Of a stretch of 64,000 nt of DNA, positions 1 to 8,299 are shown in pieces. Source of the DNA: Flavitalea sp966112615. GTDB lineage: Bacteria; Bacteroidota; Bacteroidia; Chitinophagales; Chitinophagaceae. Where the stretch lies: the NCBI GenBank assembly GCA_966112615.1, contig CBHWDO010000003.1, positions 295,003 through 359,002 of the forward strand. The letters are read 5' to 3'. A program made the position numbers and the translations under genes. Below the pieces are notes generated by a model. The model saw only the letters and a list, made by a program, of their open reading frames with translations, was not told the DNA's origin and ran no database searches. How positions within the stretch are numbered: position 1 is the first letter of the stretch; each line of letters opens with the position of its first letter.

Positions 1-1
1 T

Positions 2-940
2 GAAACCAATATGGTGCTCAATGTACCTGTAACAAAAACGCTGGGTAAAGCTACGGCGTTCAGTTTGGGCGTATTGGCCGATATCACGAATTACAGGAGG
101 GAAGATGAGGATAATATCAATAACAATATCATCCAGATCAATCCAAAGCTTGAATTCAAAACACCAAATTTTTACCTGAATGCAGGAATAACACCATCAT
201 GGGATAATGGAAATTTTTATATGCTGCCAAACCTGATGGCTGATATCATCACTAGTGATCAGCGACTGACCCTGCAATTAGGATGGATCGGTTATTTCAA
301 TAAAGGAACCTATCAAAGATTTGCAGGAATCAATCCCTGGCTGGCGCAACCAGACTCATTAAGGAACGATCGGGTGAATGAGATCTTTGCAGGATTCAAA
401 GGATCATCCGGCAATCATATCAGTTATTCAGCCAAGATTGGTTTCCAGAAGCACCGTGATATCGGGCTCTTTGTAAATAACCCGATCGATGAAAAGGATT
501 TCCAGATCAGGTATGAACCCGAACTGACTATCATTAATACGCATGCTGAAGCGCAGTATACAAGAGGAGAGGAGTTTAGTGCAAGAGCTACATTCGACTG
601 GAATAAATTCACCAAGCAGGAAAAATATTCAGAAGCATGGGGTTTGTTGCCACTTGAATTAAGTGCACAGCTAAGATGGCGTGTATGGAAGGATCTTTAC
701 TTAAGAACAGAATTATGGGCATTTGATGGAGCAAAATACCTTGGACAAAACGGACTTAGTTATAAAGGTGAAACCGGGTTTGATGTGAATGCCGGTGCAG
801 AATTTAAAATCACAAAGAATCTGAATCTTTGGGCACAGTTCAATAATATTCTGAACAACAGGTATGAGCGCTGGCACAGGTATGAAGTTTTTGGATTCAA
901 TGTGTTAGGAGGTGTTACTTATACATTTAATCAGAAGTAG
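2..940 (+). CDS. Outer-membrane beta-barrel protein, TonB-dependent receptor-like (C-terminal part)
   Basis: The reading frame is open to the left window edge, so the N-terminus lies outside; an internal ATG sits at 11. The visible 313 residues are rich in alternating aromatic/polar beta-strands (for example LWAQFNNILNNRYERW) and end in a strand closing on YTFNQK, as in barrels of TonB-dependent receptors. That family imports large substrates across the outer membrane using TonB energy. No plug domain or TonB box can be seen because the start is missing, so a plain outer-membrane porin or assembly protein is possible. It lies 69 bp upstream of the HU-CCDC81 gene on the same strand. Confidence 0.6.
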   Translation, partial: ETNMVLNVPVTKTLGKATAFSLGVLADITNYRREDEDNINNNIIQINPKLEFKTPNFYLNAGITPSWDNGNFYMLPNLMADIITSDQRLTLQLGWIGYFNKGTYQRFAGINPWLAQPDSLRNDRVNEIFAGFKGSSGNHISYSAKIGFQKHRDIGLFVNNPIDEKDFQIRYEPELTIINTHAEAQYTRGEEFSARATFDWNKFTKQEKYSEAWGLLPLELSAQLRWRVWKDLYLRTELWAFDGAKYLGQNGLSYKGETGFDVNAGAEFKITKNLNLWAQFNNILNNRYERWHRYEVFGFNVLGGVTYTFNQK

Positions 941-1009
941 ATCCCGTAAGGTCAAAGAGGTTTTTTTAAGTCGGCTGAATATTGTTCCTTCGCGTTGAAA
1001 TCAACGGCG

Positions 1010-1627
1010 ATGTTCGAAGTACTAAACAGCTATCTTGTTCAAAATAAAAGTATCAGCATACCCGGGCTGGGAACCATCCATGTGGACAGGATTCCCGCCC
1101 GGTATGATTTTGTGAACAGGGCTATTATTCCTCCTGCATTCCAGTTCCGCTTTGATAAATATTTTGATGCTCCTGATAAGGAGTTCTTCACTTACCTGGC
1201 AACTGAAAAGCAGGTCGCGGATTTTGAAGCCATCAAGATCTATAATGAATGGGCTTATGAATTCAGGAACCGGATCAGGGCTGAGCAATCGGTAACCTGG
1301 GAAGGAGTTGGGGTAATGCAGCAGGATGCTTCAGGAGAGATCCTGTTTGAATCCATTTCTGCACTCCAGAATGAGGTCTTTCCGGTTCATGCTGAAAAGA
1401 TAGTTCGGGAAAATGCGGCCCATACCATGTTGGTTGGCGACAAGGAAACCAACACCATGGAAATGACTGAATATTTCCAGGAAGAAGAGCATTCGGGTAA
1501 GGGAAAGGTTTGGATCATTGCGCTTGTCATTGCCATCATCGCGATAGCAGTGCTCTTCATTCGTTTTTATAATGAAGGATTTAATATAGAGTCCACTTCA
1601 AACCAGCAAAGCATCGACATACGCTGA
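1010..1627 (+). CDS. HU-CCDC81 domain membrane protein
   Basis: The N-terminal part (about residues 1-140) resembles the bacterial CCDC81-type HU domains (HU-CCDC81_bac), with the motif SISIPGLGTIHVDRIPA, an HU-like fold thought to bind partners rather than act as a nucleoid protein. A single transmembrane helix (WIIALVIAIIAIAVLFI) lies near the C-terminus. In Bacteroidota such proteins often carry a C-terminal SPOR domain that binds peptidoglycan; none is present here, where the protein stops soon after the helix. The ATG at 1010 is preferred; a TTG at 995 would add five residues. The methyltransferase follows 16 bp downstream, probably in one operon. Confidence 0.7.
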   Translation: MFEVLNSYLVQNKSISIPGLGTIHVDRIPARYDFVNRAIIPPAFQFRFDKYFDAPDKEFFTYLATEKQVADFEAIKIYNEWAYEFRNRIRAEQSVTWEGVGVMQQDASGEILFESISALQNEVFPVHAEKIVRENAAHTMLVGDKETNTMEMTEYFQEEEHSGKGKVWIIALVIAIIAIAVLFIRFYNEGFNIESTSNQQSIDIR

Positions 1628-1643
1628 TAGAAAAATCATCACT

Positions 1644-2546
1644 GTGCCATCTACTATTCATTATACCAGTTGCCCTATCTGCGGATCTGAAAATATCCGT
1701 CATTACTTATTTGCCAAAGACAATACAGTTACACAGCAGCAATTTCCAATCTGGCAATGCCTTCAGTGTACAGGCATGTTCACACAGGATGTTCCGGATG
1801 AAAGCAGCATAGGAAGATATTATCGTTCTGATGCTTATGTGTCGCATTCCAATACAAAGGAAGGATTGATCAACTCTCTTTACCATCGTGTAAGAAAGAT
1901 CACCCTGGAACAGAAGAGGAAATTGATCATGTCTGCCTCAAAGAAAAAGCAGGGAACATTGCTGGATATTGGTGCAGGTGTTGGTGCATTTGCCCATCAT
2001 ATACAACATCATGGATGGAAAGTGACTGCTTTGGAACCAGATAGTACAGCAAGGAAGAATGCACAGATTGAGTTTGGTATCCAGATGCAGGAATCATCCA
2101 AATTATTTCACCTTGAACAAGGCAGTTTTGATGTGATCACGATGTGGCATGTATTGGAACATGTTCATCGTTTGCATGATTATATCGAGCAATGCAGGAA
2201 ATTATTAAAGCCGGATGGGATCCTCATCATTGCAGTGCCAAATTTCACTTCCAAAGATGCGCAGCATTACCAGCAATACTGGGCTGCATATGATGTACCA
2301 AGGCATCTCTACCATTTTTCTCCGGCCTCCATCAAGCATCTTGTGATGGCGCATGGAATGAAAGTCAGGAAGATCAAACCCATGTGGTTCGACAGCTTTT
2401 ACGTCAGTCTGCTCAGCGAGCAATACCGCACCGGCAAGCAGAATCTAGTGACCGGTTTCCTAAATGGATTGTCTTCGAACTGGAAGGCGTTGTGGGAGAG
2501 GGAGAGGGGGAGTTCGGGGGTTTATATTGTAGACTTGAAGACGTGA
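1644..2546 (+). CDS. Class I SAM-dependent methyltransferase with N-terminal zinc ribbon
   Basis: Two CxxC pairs (C10/C13 and C39/C42) form a likely zinc ribbon. They are followed by a Rossmann-type methyltransferase domain with motif I LLDIGAGVGAF and a downstream MWHVLEHVH stretch. The substrate cannot be told; relatives methylate sugars, lipids or small molecules. The start is GTG at 1644, close behind the HU-CCDC81 gene. The last residues (ERERGSSGVYIVDLKT) run into the tandem GRAGACRT repeat, so the natural C-terminus has probably been replaced or extended by repeat sequence. Confidence 0.8.
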   Translation: MPSTIHYTSCPICGSENIRHYLFAKDNTVTQQQFPIWQCLQCTGMFTQDVPDESSIGRYYRSDAYVSHSNTKEGLINSLYHRVRKITLEQKRKLIMSASKKKQGTLLDIGAGVGAFAHHIQHHGWKVTALEPDSTARKNAQIEFGIQMQESSKLFHLEQGSFDVITMWHVLEHVHRLHDYIEQCRKLLKPDGILIIAVPNFTSKDAQHYQQYWAAYDVPRHLYHFSPASIKHLVMAHGMKVRKIKPMWFDSFYVSLLSEQYRTGKQNLVTGFLNGLSSNWKALWERERGSSGVYIVDLKT

Positions 2547-2586
2547 AGACATGAAGACATGGAGACATGGAGACGTGAAGACATGG
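2531..2586 (+). repeat. Degenerate 8-bp tandem repeat, family A (unit GRAGACRT), copy 1
   Basis: About six successive units such as GAAGACGT, GAAGACAT and GGAGACAT are directly visible. The array overlaps the methyltransferase stop codon. The copy at 3013-3070 is its inverted counterpart, and the four-helix-bundle gene lies between them. Confidence 0.85.
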
Positions 2587-2587
2587 G

Positions 2588-2950
2588 TTAGGGAAGATTA
2601 GCATTTAACTTTATAGTCTTTACATACTTATTCATCATTATGCCAAGCCTGTGTAGATCTTGCTTTACTTCATCTGTGTTGGCGTATTGGAGATCTTTGG
2701 AAAGGATTGACAGGTATTTACATTCTTCCAATGAGCCTCGTGAAATGGAATAGAACCTTAATTTTTCTTTGACCGTATCTCTGCCAAATCCTTCAGCAAT
2801 ATTTGCGGCAATTGATACTGCCGCTCGTCTGATCTGGTCTTTTAAACTATATTTTTCTTCGAAGGGAAATTGTGCACTTAGTAAATAGATCTTCTTCACA
2901 ATAACATGAGCTTCCTGCCAAATCCTCAAATCTTCAAATGATTTTGCCAT
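2588..2950 (-). CDS. Four-helix bundle protein of the S23 / rRNA intervening-sequence family
   Basis: The 120-residue protein has the hallmark pattern of the S23/IVP family: FEDLRIWQEAH near the start, LKDQIRRAAVSIAANIAEGFGR in the middle (positions about 57-78), then SRGSLEECKYL. Members were first found as ORFs in 23S rRNA intervening sequences and also occur as free-standing genes; the related Avd protein assists diversity-generating retroelements. No rRNA and no reverse transcriptase are nearby. The gene is flanked by inverted copies of the family A repeat, which hints at a transposable or hitch-hiking unit. The function in this setting is unknown. Confidence 0.85.
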   Translation of the reverse strand: MAKSFEDLRIWQEAHVIVKKIYLLSAQFPFEEKYSLKDQIRRAAVSIAANIAEGFGRDTVKEKLRFYSISRGSLEECKYLSILSKDLQYANTDEVKQDLHRLGIMMNKYVKTIKLNANLP

Positions 2951-3012
2951 AAGCGAAATTACTCATGGCAGTATTGGTAAAAATGGTGATTTAAACATTT
3001 AAAAATGTTTTT

Positions 3013-3070
3013 TCTCCACGTCTTCACGTCTCCACGTCTCCATGTCTCCATGTCTTCACGTCTCCATGTC
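3013..3070 (-). repeat. Degenerate 8-bp tandem repeat, family A, copy 2 (inverted relative to copy 1)
   Basis: About seven units reading ACGTCTYC / ATGTCTYC on the plus strand. The reverse complement aligns with 2531-2586 over roughly 45 nt with few mismatches. It abuts the stop codon of the glutamine cyclotransferase gene. Confidence 0.85.
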
Positions 3071-3867
3071 TAAAACTTCACCTCATACATCACCGGCCAA
3101 TTCTTTCCTGTCACAAAAACCTGTTTAGTGGCCGAATCATAGGCAATTCCATTCAGGGTTTGATTGGAGAAATCAAGGTATGGATGCTTTTGCTGAAGCT
3201 CGTCCTGGATCCTTTTGAAGTCGAGTTTGCCGACTACCTTTCCTTCCGGATTGATCTTTAAAATATACGGCGTCTGCCATTGGTTGGCATAAATGAATCC
3301 ATCAATATACTCCAGTTCATTGAGGTTTGGAACCGGTCCGTAATTGTCGGTAACGGAAATTGTTTTGACCAACTTAACAGTGTCTGGAGTATAATAAAAA
3401 AGATTACTGGTACCGTCACTAACGATCAGGTGCTGTCCATCATTGGTGATTCCCCATCCTTCCGTTACGTAGGGAAATTCACCGATCTTTTTAAATGTTT
3501 TGGCATCGTAAATAAATCCTTTCTTATTCTGCCAGGTTAACTGGTAAATCTTTCCATTCAAAACGGTGATACCTTCTCCAAAAAAATCACCGGGTAAAGA
3601 AACTTTGCGATCGATCGAACCTTTCGATTTATCTACAGGTCCCAGCCAGCTGGTATTTGGCATCCCTGTACTTTCGATCAACTGGCCGTCATGGATGACC
3701 AAACCTTGTGTGAAGGATGCTGTGTCATGCGGGTATTCTTTCACTACCTGGAACTGGATCACAGGAATGGGAGGGTTGGGGGAAATGTTTCCCTGGTCCT
3801 GGTCTTCATCATTGCATGCGCTTAATATCACAATCAATAGTATGAATGGTATGGATAGCTTTTTCAT
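3070..3867 (-). CDS. Glutaminyl-peptide cyclotransferase (plant/bacterial type), lipoprotein
   Basis: It matches the bacterial/plant glutamine cyclotransferase family (PF05096), a five-bladed propeller that cyclises N-terminal glutamine to pyroglutamate. Recognisable blocks are YPHDTASFTQGL, FFGEGITVLNGKIYQLTW, EGWGITNDGQHLIVSDGT and NELEYIDGFIYANQW. A lipoprotein signal peptide ends at the lipobox LSAC (Cys18), placing it in the periplasm or envelope. It stands alone: repeat copy A2 lies directly behind its stop and a 280 bp gene-free stretch lies in front. N-terminal pyroglutamate is a common modification of Bacteroidota exported proteins, which fits the role. Confidence 0.88.
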   Translation of the reverse strand: MKKLSIPFILLIVILSACNDEDQDQGNISPNPPIPVIQFQVVKEYPHDTASFTQGLVIHDGQLIESTGMPNTSWLGPVDKSKGSIDRKVSLPGDFFGEGITVLNGKIYQLTWQNKKGFIYDAKTFKKIGEFPYVTEGWGITNDGQHLIVSDGTSNLFYYTPDTVKLVKTISVTDNYGPVPNLNELEYIDGFIYANQWQTPYILKINPEGKVVGKLDFKRIQDELQQKHPYLDFSNQTLNGIAYDSATKQVFVTGKNWPVMYEVKF

Positions 3868-4149
3868 CGATCTAAATAAGTTTCAAAAGTACATTTCTGA
3901 TGTTTTAATTTGAAAAATATCCCACAACTCTTTGTAAAACAAGAAATTTTAACTTGCTTTATGGCTGCTTATCTCCAGATCATCACCATCCTTACCCCTT
4001 ATACCCCGGTGAATCGTAGATAAGAAATACGAAATCGTTTTCTATCCTTTTATTGAAACCCCCTATCCTGCAAGTACTGCATTATTCAATCCGTATGAAT
4101 GCCCCATCCATCGCCTATGTAGCACCAGCTCTAAAAGAATGCTGCTACT
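3868..4149. other. Gene-free divergent intergenic region
   Basis: It separates the divergently transcribed cyclotransferase and metalloprotease genes, so it should hold promoters for both. I see no convincing TAnnTTTG box at a good distance, no hairpin and no repeat. Confidence 0.4.
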
Positions 4150-5403
4150 ATGAGGACAATAACTTTGATTTTTCTACTTATTGGATTCTGTTTCGCTGGT
4201 AATGCTCAAAAGGATTGCCGTTCCCAAGATTATTTTCAACAACTGGTTTCTTCCGACCGGTTGATCAGGGAGTCTGTAATGGCTAAGCAGGATTTTATAT
4301 CCCGTCAACTTAATAATCCAAATAAGATCTTCGGATCCATAGAATCTAATGCTCCACAACCCAGTGTTATCAGAATTCCGGTGGTGGTTCATATTCTTTA
4401 CAACAACCTGTCTCATAATATTTCTGATGCGCAGGTTCAATCACAGATCACAGCACTGAACCGCGATTTCAGAAAATCAAATAATGATATTGCCAGCATA
4501 CCACAAGCATTTAAAAATCTTGCTGCAGATTGCCAGTTCGAATTTGTTCTGGCCACCAGTGATCCAAATGGATTCTCAACCAATGGAATTATAAGAAAGA
4601 AAACATCTATCCAGGTCTTTGGTCTCGACGACAGGATCAAGTATTCCAGCCTTGGAGGTGACGATGCCTGGGATGCCGCATCCTACCTTAATATCTGGAT
4701 TGGAAACCTTGCTGGTGGACTGGTTGGTTATTCCAGCCCCTTAGGAGGTCCTGAAGATAAGGATGGAGTAGTGATCAGATACACTGCATTTGGAACGATG
4801 GGTACTGCTTCTTCTCCATTCAACATGGGAAGAACCGCCACTCATGAAATCGGGCACTGGCTTGGCTTACGGCATATCTGGGGTGATCAGTACTGTGGTG
4901 ATGATGATGTGGAAGATACTCCAAAGCAACAAAGTGCCAGCAGGGGCTGCCCTTCAGGAATTATTACCAGCTGTAATAATTCAGGGAATATGTATATGAA
5001 TTATATGGACCTCACCAATGATGCATGTATGGTAATGTTCACATCGGGACAAAGAGCCAGGATGCGCGCTGCATTTGCACCGGGAGGACCAAGATATAAT
5101 ATGCTTTATTCAATGGCTTTGAATGAAGGAGCTGTGAAACCTGAGATGCCTGAGGAAAAGCCGGTGGAAACAAAATTTTCTCAGATCAGGTTATATCCTA
5201 ACCCGGTCCAGGATCGGCTGATCATTGAGAACCTTTCGGATGAAAAAATGAATTATTCATTGCTCAACCAGTTTGGCCAGGTCATCAAAAATTTTCAATC
5301 GGGATTAAAAATCACAGAGGTCAATGTACAGTATCTTCCTTCGGGACTGTATTTTATAACTGATCAGCGAAGAAGGAATATTCTTCGATTTATCAAGAAA
5401 TAA
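4150..5403 (+). CDS. Secreted M43-family zinc metalloprotease with T9SS sorting domain
   Basis: A signal peptide (MRTITLIFLLIGFCFAGNAQ) is followed by a prodomain and a pappalysin-like (M43) catalytic domain. The extended zinc motif HEIGHWLGLRH sits at residues 232-242, and the Met-turn segment YMNYMDLTNDACMVMFTSGQ lies downstream. The C-terminal ~75 residues (from about FSQIRLYPNPV) form a type A sorting domain for type IX secretion, ending with a short basic tail. The product is therefore expected outside the cell or on its surface, degrading proteins. ATG at 4150 starts the signal peptide directly. Confidence 0.9.
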   Translation: MRTITLIFLLIGFCFAGNAQKDCRSQDYFQQLVSSDRLIRESVMAKQDFISRQLNNPNKIFGSIESNAPQPSVIRIPVVVHILYNNLSHNISDAQVQSQITALNRDFRKSNNDIASIPQAFKNLAADCQFEFVLATSDPNGFSTNGIIRKKTSIQVFGLDDRIKYSSLGGDDAWDAASYLNIWIGNLAGGLVGYSSPLGGPEDKDGVVIRYTAFGTMGTASSPFNMGRTATHEIGHWLGLRHIWGDQYCGDDDVEDTPKQQSASRGCPSGIITSCNNSGNMYMNYMDLTNDACMVMFTSGQRARMRAAFAPGGPRYNMLYSMALNEGAVKPEMPEEKPVETKFSQIRLYPNPVQDRLIIENLSDEKMNYSLLNQFGQVIKNFQSGLKITEVNVQYLPSGLYFITDQRRRNILRFIKK

Positions 5404-5452
5404 TTTTGAATACTCATAATTGTTATATTGTAGGTCAAACCAACTATCTATT

Positions 5453-6280
5453 ATGAGAAGATTTCTTGTTCCTACAGATTTTTCTGAAACATCCAAGAAT
5501 GCTGCACATTATGCCGTGCAACTGGCGTCTACAGTTCCAGATTCAATCGTTATCCTGTACAATGCGTACGATAAGATCCCTGCGGGTGTTGATGGATCTC
5601 CATTAAACATAGAAGAAGATGATCGAAAAGCGATCCTTAACCAGGCGCTGAAAAATATGGAGATTGAACTGCATGAAGATTCCACTGTAAGAATAGAATA
5701 TGTGGCTGAAGTTGGAACCAACCTGGTGGAATCAATGACAAGGTATGTAAGATACCAGGGAATCGACCTCGTGATCATGGGGATCACTGGTGCTACCAGG
5801 CTCGAGCAGATCATGATCGGAAGTAACACTTTAAATTTTGTGAATGAAGGTGTTTGCCCGGTTATCATTGTTCCACCCAATGCAAAATTTGAAAAGATTG
5901 AAAATGTGATGTTGCTCAGTGATTTTAAAAACGTTGAGTATACTACACCGGTAAATGCCATCAGGAATTTTCTTCAGATGTTTCGTCCCGTTTTGCATAT
6001 CGTGAATGTGGATACAGAGCATTATGTTGAACTGACTGAGGAATATAAAGCTGAAAGAAATAAGCTGGAACGCATCTTCCAGGAATTCGATCCACAGTTT
6101 TCATTCATGAGATTGTACGATTTCCTTGATGCGATCAACAGCTTTGCGCATGATAGAAATATTGATGTGATCATTACCATACCAAGAAGTCATAGCTTCC
6201 TGAGCGGATTGTTCAAACCTAGCCATACCAAGAGACTGGCTTATCATAGTCATGTTCCGTTGTTGGCGATACATGGGTGA
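5453..6280 (+). CDS. Universal stress protein with two UspA domains
   Basis: Two tandem Usp folds are seen. The first begins RRFLVPTDFSETSKNAAHYA and has the nucleotide-binding signature GITGATRLEQIMIGSNT. The second begins with IENVMLLSDF and ends with IITIPRSHSFLSGLFKPSHTKRLAYHSHVPLLAI. Usp proteins bind ATP or other ligands in the cytoplasm and are induced by stress or growth arrest. The ATG at 5453 is chosen because the family begins with the M-(R)-x-(I/F)-LVPTDFS pattern; the longer frame back to 5420 adds unrelated residues. It is followed by family A repeats and a hairpin. Confidence 0.88.
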   Translation: MRRFLVPTDFSETSKNAAHYAVQLASTVPDSIVILYNAYDKIPAGVDGSPLNIEEDDRKAILNQALKNMEIELHEDSTVRIEYVAEVGTNLVESMTRYVRYQGIDLVIMGITGATRLEQIMIGSNTLNFVNEGVCPVIIVPPNAKFEKIENVMLLSDFKNVEYTTPVNAIRNFLQMFRPVLHIVNVDTEHYVELTEEYKAERNKLERIFQEFDPQFSFMRLYDFLDAINSFAHDRNIDVIITIPRSHSFLSGLFKPSHTKRLAYHSHVPLLAIHG

Positions 6281-6317
6281 TGCCCGGCTGACCAGCGACG
6301 AAGGAAGCTGGGCTGAA

Positions 6318-6370
6318 GGGGAGACGTGAAGACGTGAAGACGTGGAGACGTGGAGACTTGAAGACTTGAA
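6318..6370 (+). repeat. Degenerate 8-bp tandem repeat, family A, copy 3
   Basis: Six units (GGAGACGT, GAAGACGT twice, GGAGACGT, GGAGACTT, GAAGACTT) follow the universal stress gene. A short GGCTGAAGGG-type segment precedes them. Confidence 0.85.
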
Positions 6371-6406
6371 TAGAAAGAGGCTGCCTGTTGGTAGCCTCTT
6401 TCTATT
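6369..6406. terminator. Bidirectional terminator-like hairpin
   Basis: A perfect 14-bp stem: left arm 6369-6382 (AATAGAAAGAGGCT), a 10-nt loop, right arm 6393-6406. It lies between convergent genes (universal stress protein and DinB-like) and can serve both. Confidence 0.75.
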
Positions 6407-6419
6407 ATAATAAACCCAT

Positions 6420-6938
6420 TTAGAATAATTTTTCCTGTGGTGGCTTAACACCTTTTAACCTGAGATACACAGTGGTTTGTCCGCGGTGGTGGGTTTGATG
6501 TTCGAATGCTTTATTGATGGCTTCCATCTTGGATAATTTATGTCCGAACATGTCGATCTGCTCGGCCTGTTTGGATGCATCAAAATCTTTAAGAGAATTG
6601 ATCACAAAATCATAGCTGTCTAATACCGCTTTAGATGTTGCAGTCTTCGATTTATCGGTTGATTTTTCGAGGGCTCCCCACTGAACAGGACTTTGTTTTC
6701 CTGTTGCCATTGCCCCGATTCCATAATTTGCTTCGGCAAGGTGCATCATTTGTTCAGCAAAAGATCGCATTTCCGGAGTTGGCTTTGCGCTGTAACCTTC
6801 ATCCGGCATGGCATCCAGGTATTCCTTGGTATATGCTTTAGCCCTTTCCCATTCAGCAATAATTTTTGAATTGTCGGACTGGCTAAAACCAGCCTGTAAG
6901 ATCAACATGCATAAGATGATTGCAAATAATTTTTTCAT
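6420..6938 (-). CDS. DinB-family protein, exported
   Basis: It begins with a clear signal peptide (MKKLFAIILCMLILQAGFSQ) and then a DinB/YfiT four-helix fold: helix pattern EWERAKAYTKEYLDAMPDEGY, a metal-ligand His in FAEQMMHLAEANYG, and the C-terminal pair in FEHQTHHRGQTTVYLRLKG. DinB-like enzymes are often metal-dependent transferases using bacillithiol or mycothiol as co-substrate. That is of interest because bacillithiol synthesis (BshB1) is encoded 1.4 kb away, but the signal peptide points to the periplasm, so the reaction is unknown. Confidence 0.85.
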   Translation of the reverse strand: MKKLFAIILCMLILQAGFSQSDNSKIIAEWERAKAYTKEYLDAMPDEGYSAKPTPEMRSFAEQMMHLAEANYGIGAMATGKQSPVQWGALEKSTDKSKTATSKAVLDSYDFVINSLKDFDASKQAEQIDMFGHKLSKMEAINKAFEHQTHHRGQTTVYLRLKGVKPPQEKLF

Positions 6939-6972
6939 ATTATAAGTTTTGGTGATTCAAGGTAAGGAAAAG

Positions 6973-7006
6973 AGAAGACATAAAGACATGGAGACGTGGA
7001 GACATG
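6973..7006 (+). repeat. Degenerate 8-bp tandem repeat, family A, copy 4
   Basis: Four units (GAAGACAT, AAAGACAT, GGAGACGT, GGAGACAT), directly adjoining the terminator hairpin at 7013-7029. Confidence 0.8.
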
Positions 7007-7029
7007 AAAAAAGCCGCCCCGAAGGCGGC
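7004..7029 (-). terminator. Rho-independent terminator for the desaturase gene
   Basis: GC-rich hairpin GCCGCC (7013-7018) / GGCGGC (7024-7029). On the minus strand it is followed by a run of T residues (complement of 7007-7012). The desaturase gene reads toward it. Confidence 0.8.
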
Positions 7030-7055
7030 CTATAAGTATTTAATTATTGTATTTC

Positions 7056-7129
7056 TACTCAACTCCTCAACTCCTCATCTCCTCATCTCCTCATCTCCTC
7101 CTTCCAACTCCCAACTCCCAACTCCTAAC
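7056..7129 (-). repeat. Degenerate 7-8 bp tandem repeat, family B (GGAGTTG / GGAGATGA), copy 1
   Basis: On the minus strand the array begins with GGAGTTG-type 7-mers directly at the desaturase stop codon and changes to GGAGATGA-type 8-mers. About ten units are visible. Confidence 0.85.
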
Positions 7130-8196
7130 TAAGCATTCCCCATCCTCTTCAAAAAATTCACATGCGAAGCTACCGCATATCTTACCCTTGGATATTCGAT
7201 ATAGTTGATACCGTAATCCTGGCAGGCCTTCTTGATGATCTTGCTGATAGCAGGATAATGAATATGAGAGATCTTTGGAAACAGGTGGTGTTCGATCTGG
7301 AAATTCAATCCACCTACAAACCAGCAGACAAACTTGTTATGTGTCGCAAAGTTTGCGGTTGTTTTGATCTGGTGAATGGCCCACTCATCTTCAAGTCTGC
7401 CTGTGTTAGTATCAGGTACAGGGAAAGATGTATGTTCAACTGTATGCGCCAATTGAAATACGATGCTGATCACGAAACCGGTCAACACTGTGATCAATAA
7501 AAATCCGATCAACCAGGCTTTGAATCCTACCATAATGATCGGGATCACTACAAATAAAGCAAGGTTCAGCATTTTGGATAACCAGAAGGTAATATGATCC
7601 TTCAGATCCATTTTCTTTAATGGTACTAGACCGATCTGCTTTTTAAAATATTTACTGTAATCCAATACAAAGATCCACAGAATGTACAGCAGTGAATACA
7701 GTACCCAGAAATAATAATGCTGGTATTTATGAAACTTGTATTTCGGTTGAGTAGAACTCATTCTCATCCATGGCTGGATATCGATATCATCATCATATCC
7801 ATCAACATTGGTATAAGCATGATGGATCACATTGTGTTTAACATTCCACATAAAAGCATTTCCACCAAGAATATTAAGTGAAAAAGCTGCGAGTTTGTTT
7901 AAAGTCTTGTTGTTACTGAAACTGCCGTGTCCGCCATCATGCATGATGTTGAAACCGATTGCAGCTATCACCATTCCGAATAGGGCACATTCTACCAGTG
8001 CAATCCATACAGGTGGTGTAAAGAAAACGAGGTGAATGTACAGGCCTATAAAAGCGACCATCAGAATAGTTGCTTTTGAAAAAAGCTCCCAGTTTCCGGT
8101 GGGACTTTTCCCCTTCTGCTCGAAGTAAGCATTAATACGTCTTTTCAACTCTGCATGAAAAGATTCCTGTACATTAGAAAATTTTGGTGTTGCCAT
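7129..8196 (-). CDS. Membrane fatty-acid desaturase (acyl-CoA / acyl-lipid front-end type)
   Basis: The three histidine boxes of the diiron desaturases are present: HDGGH at 86-90, HNVIHH at 121-126 and QIEHH at 300-304; the QxxHH form is typical of front-end (delta-5/delta-6, linoleoyl-CoA type) desaturases. Hydrophobic stretches around residues 42-60, 65-85 and 170-250 give the membrane segments. It should introduce double bonds into membrane fatty acids and so tune fluidity. The length (355 aa) is usual. The gene has its own promoter-like box at 8227-8234 and terminator at 7004-7029, so it is probably monocistronic. Confidence 0.9.
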   Translation of the reverse strand: MATPKFSNVQESFHAELKRRINAYFEQKGKSPTGNWELFSKATILMVAFIGLYIHLVFFTPPVWIALVECALFGMVIAAIGFNIMHDGGHGSFSNNKTLNKLAAFSLNILGGNAFMWNVKHNVIHHAYTNVDGYDDDIDIQPWMRMSSTQPKYKFHKYQHYYFWVLYSLLYILWIFVLDYSKYFKKQIGLVPLKKMDLKDHITFWLSKMLNLALFVVIPIIMVGFKAWLIGFLLITVLTGFVISIVFQLAHTVEHTSFPVPDTNTGRLEDEWAIHQIKTTANFATHNKFVCWFVGGLNFQIEHHLFPKISHIHYPAISKIIKKACQDYGINYIEYPRVRYAVASHVNFLKRMGNA

Positions 8197-8226
8197 TAAT
8201 CAAACTAAAATTAAAAATAAGAATCG

Positions 8227-8234
8227 CGAAGTTA
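8227..8234 (-). promoter_or_regulatory. Putative -7 box of the desaturase gene
   Basis: Minus-strand TAACTTCG fits TAnnTTYG and lies about 30 nt before the start codon. No strong -33 element was seen. Confidence 0.35.
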
Positions 8235-8299
8235 CGGGAATCACAGGCCGATCGGTGTTAACGATTTGCCTTTTTATCATGAATTCCACCTGATCTTAG

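Noticed and set aside
2588..2950. Diversity-generating retroelement suggested by the four-helix-bundle gene
   Set aside because: No reverse transcriptase or template/variable repeat pair is present; the sequence fits S23/IVP rather than Avd.
6101..6451. 116-codon minus-strand frame across the universal stress gene end
   Set aside because: It is composed of antisense Usp sequence plus family A repeat and terminator.
2531..7129. Tandem repeats considered as CRISPR arrays
   Set aside because: Units are 7-8 bp, degenerate and contiguous, with no spacers and no cas genes.
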